A DNA stretch of 20,171 nt, from assembly GCA_022615295.1 (NCBI GenBank), contig JAKEHF010000026.1:1-20171 (forward strand). The letters are read 5' to 3'. This document shows positions 15,184 through 20,171 of this stretch, piece by piece; position 1 is the stretch's first letter; the number at the start of each line of letters is the position of its first letter. A program made the translations under genes and the position numbers. The notes under the pieces were generated by a model. The model was not told the origin of the DNA. It ran no database searches and saw only the letters and a program-made list of their open reading frames with translations. The DNA is from Actinomycetota bacterium. Its GTDB lineage: Bacteria > Actinomycetota > Acidimicrobiia > Spongiisociales > ZC4RG35.

Positions 15184-16114
15184 TTCCCTTAGCCACCGCC
15201 CTCGCGAAATCCACGATCCGAGGGCCCCATCGTGAGGCGACGTCCGAGTCGAGCTCGACGATCGCCCCGTTTCTCACCGCCGTCATCACCTCCCAGCCGG
15301 GACGAGCCGCCACGGTGGCCGCGCTCTCCCCATAGAGGGTGTTCGCCAGGAAGATGATGGCGGGGTCGGCGAGCACCACATACTCACTCGAGAGTTGGGG
15401 ATAGCCCGTGCCTTCGCCGGCCTCGTCGGCGATGTTGACCATCCCAAAGAGCTTGTATATCTGGCCGAAGAAGGTGGCTGAGGTCACCGTGAAGAGTGAC
15501 GCCTCGAGCTCGTGATAGAAGGTGAGGCCAAGACCGTCGTCTCCCGCCTCCTCGACGATTTGGGCGAGCTCGTCGGCAATGCCGGTGCCCACCTCGAGGG
15601 CGGTCTGGTGATTCCCGGTGGCCAGACCCAACGTCTCGATCTGGTCGTAGACGCCGTCCAGGTCGAGCGCCGCGTTGTGGAAGATCACCGGGACCTCCAC
15701 CGCGGTCAGACCGGCCACCAGTTCGCCCGGGTCGTAGCCGATGACGACGAGGTCTGGCTCGTAGGCGAGAATCGCCTCCAGGTTGGGAGTGAAACCGGAG
15801 AGATCGGTCATCGGGGCGTCGGACGGATAGTTCGACTGATCGTCGACCGCCACCACCTGGGGACCCGCCCCGATCTCGAAGAGGATCTCCGTTGACGTGG
15901 CGGAGAGCGACACGATCCTCATCGGGCGCTCGGGGATGGTGACGGTTCCGTTGTCGGCCTCCACCGTCACCGGGAACCCGTCTTCGGCGGGGGGAGCGGT
16001 CGTCACCGCAACCTCGGTGATCGTGGTGCCCGCCGGCACGGTCGTGGTGGTGGCGACCGATGCCTGGGTGCACGCCGCCAGCAGGAGCACCGCCAATGCT
16101 GCGATCCTTCTCAT
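15167..16114 (-). CDS. btuF: Cobalamin/corrinoid-binding lipoprotein
   Basis: 315 residues. A lipoprotein signal MRRIAALAVLLLAAC places the lipidated Cys at 15, followed by a Thr-rich linker to about residue 45. A TroA/BtuF-type binding domain follows: PMRIVSLSATSTEILFEIGAG, VAVDDQSNYP, LSGFTPNLEAILAYEPDLVVIGYDP, and near the end GWEVMTAVRNGAIVELDSDVASRWGPRIVDFA. In a Gram-positive-type cell it would be tethered outside the membrane and pass substrate to BtuC. It is the first gene after the cobalamin riboswitch. Its SD GGAGG, 10 nt before the ATG, lies inside the hairpin at 16122-16144, so translation is probably riboswitch-controlled. Confidence 0.92.
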   Translation of the reverse strand: MRRIAALAVLLLAACTQASVATTTTVPAGTTITEVAVTTAPPAEDGFPVTVEADNGTVTIPERPMRIVSLSATSTEILFEIGAGPQVVAVDDQSNYPSDAPMTDLSGFTPNLEAILAYEPDLVVIGYDPGELVAGLTAVEVPVIFHNAALDLDGVYDQIETLGLATGNHQTALEVGTGIADELAQIVEEAGDDGLGLTFYHELEASLFTVTSATFFGQIYKLFGMVNIADEAGEGTGYPQLSSEYVVLADPAIIFLANTLYGESAATVAARPGWEVMTAVRNGAIVELDSDVASRWGPRIVDFARAVAKGIDEHG

Positions 16115-16121
16115 AACAGAA

Positions 16122-16144
16122 CATCCTCCGTTCTTCGGAGGATG
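16122..16144 (-). promoter_or_regulatory. SD-sequestering hairpin (riboswitch expression platform)
   Basis: On the minus strand CATCCTCCG (16130-16122 opposite 16144-16136) forms a perfect 9-bp stem with CGGAGGATG around the loop AAGAA. The 3' arm contains the GGAGG that serves btuF. No run of U follows, so control would act on translation rather than by termination. Confidence 0.7.
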
Positions 16145-16180
16145 AAGAGGGGGTGGACAACGCCCACAATTCCGTCTTCA

Positions 16181-16292
16181 TCCGAGACTTCTCGTGGCCT
16201 CGGATACCAGGCGACCTGGCTCGTCCCCGCCGGAGGCGGGGCTTCACAGTTGCGGGACAGCTCCGGGATCTGACCGGATTCGCTGGCACCGA
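16181..16292 (-). ncRNA. Cobalamin riboswitch
   Basis: Read on the minus strand, the order of conserved blocks is right: GGTGCC, GAATCCGG (16281-16274), CCCGGAG, CTGTCCCGCAACTGTGA (16260-16244), the hairpin CCCCGCC/GGCGGGG (16241-16225), and the B12 box GAGCCAGGTCGCCTGG (16222-16207; the usual form is AGYCAGGWRACCTGCC, so it deviates at a few positions). A 6-bp hairpin TCCGAG/CTCGGA (16204-16181) follows. Such RNAs bind adenosyl- or other cobalamins and repress the genes downstream. Here those genes are btuF to cobS. Boundaries are approximate. Confidence 0.92.
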
Positions 16293-16318
16293 GGCGCCCA
16301 CCTCTTTCGGTGGGCGCC
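16293..16318 (-). terminator. Strong 10-bp hairpin between htrA-like gene and riboswitch
   Basis: GGCGCCCACC pairs perfectly with GGTGGGCGCC around a 6-nt loop, 17 nt after the protease stop codon. There is no U tract, so it could be a U-less actinobacterial terminator. Alternatively it is the 5' end hairpin of the riboswitch transcript, because a -10-like TAGCAT (16328-16323, minus) would place the start just before it. Confidence 0.5.
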
Positions 16319-16335
16319 CCGGATGCTAGCTGGTG

Positions 16336-17406
16336 TCAGCCCAGGTCCTCGCTCCGGACCCCCAGGGTCACCTCGAACGTCATCTCGTCGCCGTCGCGGA
16401 TCACCACCACCTCGATGGTGGTCCCTGGACTATGAGCTCGAACCTGGGCGACGAGGTCCCCGCGGGTCAGGACGGGCACTCCGTCGACGCTGATCACGAC
16501 GTCGTCCACCTCGAGACCGGCGGTCTCGGCCGCAGTGTCCCCAAGGACCTCGGTGATCAGGGCCCCGGCCCTGCCGTCGTTGGCGTCCTCGACGGAAACC
16601 CCGAGGAAGGGAGTCTCGATGGGCACACCGGTGACGATCGACTCGGCGTACTCGACGGCGATGTCGCTGGGCACCGCGAAGCCAACTCCATCGTTGGCGC
16701 CGGAGAGCGTGAAGATCGAGACATTGATCCCGACGACCTCCCCGTCGCGGTTGATCAGGGCCCCGCCCGAGTTCCCGGGGTTGATGGCGGCATCGGTCTG
16801 GACCATCGAGACACATGTCTCGAGACTGCAGTTGGTCTGATCCACGGCGGAGATGATCCCGGAGGTCACCGTGGAGGCCAGACCCCAAGGGCTCCCCACC
16901 GCAATGGCGAGCTGGCCAACCCGTGGCTTCTCGAGGGAGAAGACCGCCTCGGGCAGGTCCACCGGGTCGATCTCGATGACGGCGATGTCGACCTGGTCCG
17001 CAGTGCCCAAGACGGTCCCCGTCATCTGCTCGCCGTCGCTGAGCCGGACCCTGACCGTGTCGTGACCATCGACGACATGGGCAGCGGTGATGATCAGACC
17101 CCGCTCCGCGTCGTAGATCACACCCGAGCCGACCCCGGTTTGGGTCTGAATGTGGACCACCGAGGGGAGGATGACCTCGGCGGCGTCGGCGATCGGCTCC
17201 TCCCCGGCCACCACGGCGGGTGAGCTCGTCTCCGGGGCCGTGGTCACCTCTTCGGTCGGATCGTCCGACACCAGCACGAGGGCCACGACCAGGACGACCA
17301 GCCCGAGAATCGTGATCAGCCAGGGAAGCTGGGTGCGTAGACCGTTCCTGAGCGCCGGCGGGGCCGGCTCCGTGGGATCGTTGACCAGTGTCGGTTCTCT
17401 GTCCAT
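16336..17406 (-). CDS. Membrane-anchored HtrA/DegP-like S1C serine protease with PDZ domain
   Basis: 356 residues. A cytoplasmic N-terminus of ~28 residues, one transmembrane helix (about 29-47), an acidic/Thr-rich linker, a trypsin-like domain (about 75-255) and a PDZ domain (about 265-350). The catalytic triad is visible: H110 (ITAAHVV), D140 (VDIAVIEI) and S213 (NPGNSGGAL). Such proteases act outside the membrane in protein quality control and envelope stress, and are often controlled by two-component systems. It lies just after the histidine kinase gene but has its own TAGCTT box 7 nt before the ATG and a tandem 11-bp repeat upstream. A Cys pair (C193, C198) in TNCSLETC sits in a surface loop and could form a disulfide. 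Confidence 0.94.
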   Translation of the reverse strand: MDREPTLVNDPTEPAPPALRNGLRTQLPWLITILGLVVLVVALVLVSDDPTEEVTTAPETSSPAVVAGEEPIADAAEVILPSVVHIQTQTGVGSGVIYDAERGLIITAAHVVDGHDTVRVRLSDGEQMTGTVLGTADQVDIAVIEIDPVDLPEAVFSLEKPRVGQLAIAVGSPWGLASTVTSGIISAVDQTNCSLETCVSMVQTDAAINPGNSGGALINRDGEVVGINVSIFTLSGANDGVGFAVPSDIAVEYAESIVTGVPIETPFLGVSVEDANDGRAGALITEVLGDTAAETAGLEVDDVVISVDGVPVLTRGDLVAQVRAHSPGTTIEVVVIRDGDEMTFEVTLGVRSEDLG

Positions 17407-17413
17407 GACGCCG

Positions 17414-17419
17414 AAGCTA
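17414..17419 (-). promoter_or_regulatory. -10-like TAGCTT of the htrA-like gene
   Basis: TAGCTT ends 7 nt before the ATG at 17406 and no SD is present, suggesting a leaderless transcript separate from, or additional to, read-through from the kinase gene. Confidence 0.5.
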
Positions 17420-17447
17420 TGGGAGCGATGGTTAACCGGATCGAAAA

Positions 17448-17469
17448 CCTCTGTGAAGCCCTTGTAAAG
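17448..17469 (-). promoter_or_regulatory. Tandem 11-bp direct repeat, candidate response-regulator site
   Basis: On the minus strand CTTTACAAGGG (17469-17459) abuts CTTCACAGAGG (17458-17448); 8 of 11 positions agree. OmpR/PhoB-family regulators bind head-to-tail half-sites with an 11-bp period. The repeat lies about 40-60 bp upstream of the predicted start of the htrA-like mRNA, where an activator would sit, and an OmpR/PhoB-type regulator is encoded next door. Confidence 0.45.
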
Positions 17470-17479
17470 AAGATGGTGG

Positions 17480-18619
17480 TCAGCCGATGGGGAGGACGTC
17501 GGGTGGGTTGGGCGCCGCTTCCGGGCCGGGGAGCCAGATCACCATGCGGGTCCCCCTATCCGCTGAGCTGTCGGTGACCAGCACTCCACCGTGCATCTCG
17601 GCCACCTGATTGACGATCGACAAACCAAGACCGATGGTCGCCTCAGGCGGGTCCTCCAGACCAGGGCCCTCATCGGCCACCGCCAGCCAGGCCCACCCGT
17701 CCTGTGTACCCGAGCCGAGGGTGATCGTCGAGCCGGGCGGGGCCACCCGGCAGGCGTTCTCGACGAGATTGGAGAGGGCCCTGTCGAGGGACACCTCCAC
17801 ACCCTGGATCATGGCCGATCCACCTGTCGCCACCATCATCACGTCGTTGTCTGCGGCAATTGGCCGGTACTCCTCGACCTTCTCCCTGACAAGGGCCGCC
17901 AGGTCGATACTGACCGCCTGGGCCCTCCCCGCCTGGAGACGTGCTGCGGCGAGCAAGTCCTCGATCATCCTGGACATCCTCTCCGCGTTGCGTCTGATGA
18001 TTCCTCCGGCCCGTCTCCAGTCGTCGACGCCGGCCTCCGGGTCGTCGGCGACCAGCTCCACGTTGGAACGGATGACCGTCAACGGGGTGCGCAGGTCGTG
18101 GCTGGTGTCGGCGAGGAACTGGCGCTGGCTCCTGAACGCCCTGTCGAGTCGGTCGAGCATCTCGTCGAACGTGTCGGCGAGCCTCTTCAGCTCGTCATCG
18201 GGGCCGGTGAGGGCGATCCTGCGACTGAGGTCGGAGGCCTGGATCTCCCTGGCGACGTTGGTGATCTCCTCGACAGGCCGCAGCACCCTCCCCGACATAA
18301 CCCATCCCACGGCGAGGCTGAGCAGAAAGAGGATGCCCAGTGCGATCACGGTGAACCGGGCCACCTCGTTGAGGACGATCTCGTTGAAGATCGACTCGAT
18401 GGCTCTCACCTCGACCTCGGCGAGCCGGGGGAGGAAGACCACCTGACCGCTATCGAGCACCACCTCCTGCCGGGTGAGCAGGTTGGCGGTCATCGTCTGG
18501 GAGCGGAGCTGGCTCTGTACTGCCAGGTAGACCAGACCCAGCAGACCCCCGCCGATCCCGAAGACCACCGCCGAGTATTGGACGGAGAGGCGGAACCGGA
18601 TGGAACGCCAACGTCTCAT
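17480..18619 (-). CDS. Two-component sensor histidine kinase
   Basis: 379 residues. Transmembrane helix 1 at about 15-35, a short extracytoplasmic region (about 36-86), helix 2 at about 87-109, a HAMP domain at about 110-163, a HisKA domain with phospho-acceptor H174 in ADTSHDLRTPL, and a HATPase domain with N box (NLVENACRVAP), G1 (VADEGPGL) and G2 (IGLGLSIVNQ). The sensor loop is short, so it probably senses membrane or envelope state rather than a large ligand. The ATG at 18619 follows the regulator stop by one base (TGACATG), so the pair is translationally coupled. The kinase would phosphorylate the regulator encoded just upstream. Confidence 0.94.
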   Translation of the reverse strand: MRRWRSIRFRLSVQYSAVVFGIGGGLLGLVYLAVQSQLRSQTMTANLLTRQEVVLDSGQVVFLPRLAEVEVRAIESIFNEIVLNEVARFTVIALGILFLLSLAVGWVMSGRVLRPVEEITNVAREIQASDLSRRIALTGPDDELKRLADTFDEMLDRLDRAFRSQRQFLADTSHDLRTPLTVIRSNVELVADDPEAGVDDWRRAGGIIRRNAERMSRMIEDLLAAARLQAGRAQAVSIDLAALVREKVEEYRPIAADNDVMMVATGGSAMIQGVEVSLDRALSNLVENACRVAPPGSTITLGSGTQDGWAWLAVADEGPGLEDPPEATIGLGLSIVNQVAEMHGGVLVTDSSADRGTRMVIWLPGPEAAPNPPDVLPIG

Positions 18620-18620
18620 G

Positions 18621-19295
18621 TCAGTCGCCCAGCCGATACCCGCGACCGGGCACCGTCACGATCACTTGGGGGGGGCCCAGCTTCTTTCGCAGGTTGCTGA
18701 CGGTGACCCTGACCACATTGGTCAGGGGATCGGCCATCTCGTCCCACACGTGCTCGAGGAGGTGCTCCTGGCTCAACACCCTTCCCGCGCTGGCCATGAA
18801 GTACTGGAGGAGCGAGAACTCTTTGGCGGTCAACTCGAGACGGCGCCCGCCCCTGGTGACCACGAACCGAGCCGGGTCCAATTCGAGATCGCCGACGGCG
18901 AGCACCGGTGGAGTGTCGGTGTCACGCCGCAACAACGCCCTCACTCTTGCCGAGAGCTCGGTGAGGGCGAAGGGCTTCACGAGGTAGTCGTCGGCGCCGG
19001 AGTCGAGCCCGAGCACACGGTCCTCGACGGCGTCCCGGGCAGTGAGCATGAGGATGCGCGGGCGGTTGCCCTCCAAGGTCGGCTGGGTGCCGGACACCAG
19101 GTCCCGGCAAAGCTGGAGACCGGAGCCGTCGGGGAGGCTCCAATCGAGGACGGCCAGGTCGTAGCCGGCCGAACGGAGCTTCAGATCGGCATCGGAGACG
19201 TTCAGCGCCACGTCCACGGCGTGGCCGTCGCGACGCAGACTGCGGGCCACGACGTCGGCGAGGTCGGGCTCGTCCTCGACTACAAGCAGACGCAC
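18621..19295 (-). CDS. OmpR/PhoB-family response regulator
   Basis: 224 residues. The receiver domain (1-115) has the acidic pair E7/D8, phospho-acceptor D51 (LAVLDWSLPDG), T85 (LMLTARD) and K107 (LVKPFA). There is a modest insertion (VSGTQPTLEGNRP) before the T85 strand. A winged-helix DNA-binding domain (about 128-224) contains LELTAKEFSLLQYFM, TNVVRVTVSNLRKKLG and VPGRGYRL. It is predicted to bind 11-bp tandem repeats when phosphorylated. The GTG start lies 8 nt after TAGCCT, so it is leaderless. It is the first gene of the regulator-kinase unit, with the htrA-like protease as probable target. Confidence 0.95.
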   Translation of the reverse strand: MRLLVVEDEPDLADVVARSLRRDGHAVDVALNVSDADLKLRSAGYDLAVLDWSLPDGSGLQLCRDLVSGTQPTLEGNRPRILMLTARDAVEDRVLGLDSGADDYLVKPFALTELSARVRALLRRDTDTPPVLAVGDLELDPARFVVTRGGRRLELTAKEFSLLQYFMASAGRVLSQEHLLEHVWDEMADPLTNVVRVTVSNLRKKLGPPQVIVTVPGRGYRLGD

Positions 19296-19303
19296 GGACG
19301 AGG

Positions 19304-19309
19304 AGGCTA
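19304..19309 (-). promoter_or_regulatory. -10-like TAGCCT of the response-regulator gene
   Basis: On the minus strand TAGCCT ends 8 nt before the GTG at 19295, with no SD. No 11-bp repeat like that of the protease promoter is seen upstream, so autoregulation is not indicated. Confidence 0.5.
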
Positions 19310-19398
19310 GGTCTGGAGGCCTAACGAGACGATAAAACCACTCTTCTGCTCAATCGCGAGGCAACCTTTTGCCGATACAGAGGGTCGGATAAACGAGA

Positions 19399-19575
19399 AT
19401 GGTTGTCACCTTCATCACAAGAGACAGCGACGGCTTCCACACCTATACCGGGCATGTGGTCAGCCGTGGGCCGACCACCATCGTGCTGCTCCTCACGGAG
19501 CCTTTCAGCCGGGCGGGGAGATCGGTTCAGTTCCCCATCACGGCGGTAGTCGAGGAGAAAGTCATCTCGGCGTAG
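19399..19575 (+). CDS. Small uncharacterised protein (58 aa)
   Basis: ATG at 19399 to TAG at 19573-19575. The product starts MVVTFITRDSDGFHTYTGHV and continues with a strand-rich pattern (TTIVLLLTEPF, SVQFPITAVVEEKVISA). Nearly all third codon positions are G or C, as in the neighbouring genes, and alternating hydrophobic residues suggest a small beta-sheet protein. I do not recognise a family. No good SD is seen; GAGGG lies 13 nt upstream. A short inverted repeat GGCAA-CCTT-TTGCC lies at 19360-19373, between this ORF and the divergent regulator gene. Confidence 0.55.
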   Translation: MVVTFITRDSDGFHTYTGHVVSRGPTTIVLLLTEPFSRAGRSVQFPITAVVEEKVISA

Positions 19576-19605
19576 AAGGTCCTCGCGACCGGCGACGCCG
19601 GCGCC

Positions 19606-19611
19606 TAGCCT
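19606..19611 (+). promoter_or_regulatory. -10-like TAGCCT of the small membrane protein gene
   Basis: TAGCCT ends 8 nt before the ATG at 19620; no SD. It is the same hexamer and spacing as upstream of the response-regulator gene. Confidence 0.5.
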
Positions 19612-19619
19612 GATCGCCG

Positions 19620-19883
19620 ATGTTCCTCGACGCTACGACGGTGCAAGCCCTGGCCATCGTGGGGGCGGTCGGAGCCGTAGCCGGGCTGGTCGGCGGGTTC
19701 GTCGCCTCCGCGGACAACCTCATAGGGACAATGCTCATGGGTGTCATAGGAGCCGTGTCCCTTTCCGCGATCTTTCGTCTCGCAAACGCGCCGCCGGTCT
19801 ACGCCGTGGGCGAGTTCTCCGCTGTCTGGGGTGCCCTGGGTGGTCTGGTGCTCGGCTATGTGGTCGGGCGCAGCAACGTATAG
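19620..19883 (+). CDS. Small integral membrane protein (87 aa)
   Basis: 87 residues with three hydrophobic, Gly-rich segments: about 8-30 (VQALAIVGAVGAVAGLVGGFV), 33-52 (LIGTMLMGVIGAVSLSAIF) and 64-82 (FSAVWGALGGLVLGYVVG). The Gly-rich pattern resembles small YeaQ/GlsB (transglycosylase-associated) proteins, but I see no firm signature. It is followed, with a 26-bp overlap, by a lipoprotein gene, so the two are probably co-expressed in the membrane. Confidence 0.75.
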   Translation: MFLDATTVQALAIVGAVGAVAGLVGGFVASADNLIGTMLMGVIGAVSLSAIFRLANAPPVYAVGEFSAVWGALGGLVLGYVVGRSNV

Positions 19884-20171
19884 ATCGACTCTCCTCCTCG
19901 TCGTCCTCGCCGGTTGTGGCGCTGTTACGCCAACCACGACGACAGTCGGCACCACCACGACGACCGGCATCGCCACCACCACCACGGCCACAACCCTCCC
20001 CCCGACCACGACGCTCCCCCCGACCACCACGACGATTCCCGTCTTCACGGCAGTCGTCAACGACATCGACGCCGCCGCCCAGGCCCATTCCTGTGAGGAG
20101 GGATGCCCGGTGGGCCCCGAGGACCTACGACTCCTAGTGATGCCCCACTGGGGATTCGATGACATGTCCCA
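19858..20171 (+). CDS. Lipoprotein with Thr/Pro-rich linker (partial, runs off the window)
   Basis: An open frame from ATG at 19858 has no stop before the window end (104 codons). It begins MWSGAATYRSTLLLVVLAGCG: a short basic n-region, a hydrophobic core and a lipobox LAGC with Cys at residue 20. A Thr/Pro-rich linker of about 40 residues follows, then VFTAVVNDIDAAAQAHSCEEGC and LRLLVMPHWGFDD. The last motif reminds me of the start of the M15-type (D-Ala-D-Ala carboxypeptidase-like) proteins of actinobacteria, but too little is present to be sure. The start lies inside the upstream membrane-protein gene. Confidence 0.7.
   Translation, partial: MWSGAATYRSTLLLVVLAGCGAVTPTTTTVGTTTTTGIATTTTATTLPPTTTLPPTTTTIPVFTAVVNDIDAAAQAHSCEEGCPVGPEDLRLLVMPHWGFDDMS

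Noticed and set aside
17591..18700. Long plus-strand open frame antisense to the histidine kinase gene (369 codons)
   Set aside because: The kinase on the other strand has every expected motif; the antisense product has none.
19930..20040. ACC/ACG-rich repetitive stretch that looks like a tandem DNA repeat
   Set aside because: It is explained as the Thr/Pro-rich linker of the lipoprotein; the codons vary irregularly and no fixed unit is repeated.

Overview
The window is about 20 kb of high-GC, gene-dense bacterial chromosome, most likely from an actinobacterium of the Acidimicrobiia type. This is an inference. It rests on the GC-rich codon usage, an F420-type luciferase-like oxidoreductase, the many transcription units that begin 7-9 nt after a TAnnnT box with no Shine-Dalgarno (leaderless style), GTG/TTG starts and Thr/Pro-rich lipoprotein linkers. 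No rRNA, tRNA, CRISPR array or insertion sequence is visible.

Left part (1-3300): the end of a DUF5317-like membrane protein converges on a minus-strand operon. That operon holds a 29-residue signal-peptide-like ORF, a membrane HD-GYP protein with an intact metal site, and a second membrane HD protein that has lost the GYP motif and several ligands. All are coupled by overlapping stop/start codons, behind a gene-free leader of about 350 bp.

Middle (3298-11516): an uncharacterised protein coupled to a gamma-glutamyltranspeptidase-family enzyme; an F420-type LLM oxidoreductase divergent from a membrane-anchored helix-hairpin-helix protein; a four-LysM M23 peptidase preceded by an unusual long hairpin; a DUF885 gluzincin-like peptidase coupled to a flavin-reductase-like protein; and, divergent from it, an APH-like phosphotransferase. 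The two divergent pairs share a compact back-to-back promoter layout.

Cobalamin block (11526-16292, minus): a cobalamin riboswitch with an SD-sequestering hairpin precedes a tightly overlapping operon. It encodes a substrate-binding lipoprotein (BtuF), permease (BtuC), ATPase (BtuD), corrinoid adenosyltransferase (CobO), cobinamide kinase/guanylyltransferase (CobU/CobP) and cobalamin synthase (CobS). Together these make a corrinoid uptake and salvage unit.

Right part (16336-20171): an OmpR/PhoB-type response regulator, its histidine kinase and a membrane-anchored HtrA-like protease are read in series on the minus strand. The protease has its own promoter, with a tandem 11-bp direct repeat that could be the regulator's binding site. 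On the plus strand lie a 58-aa ORF, a small membrane protein and the start of a lipoprotein that runs off the window.
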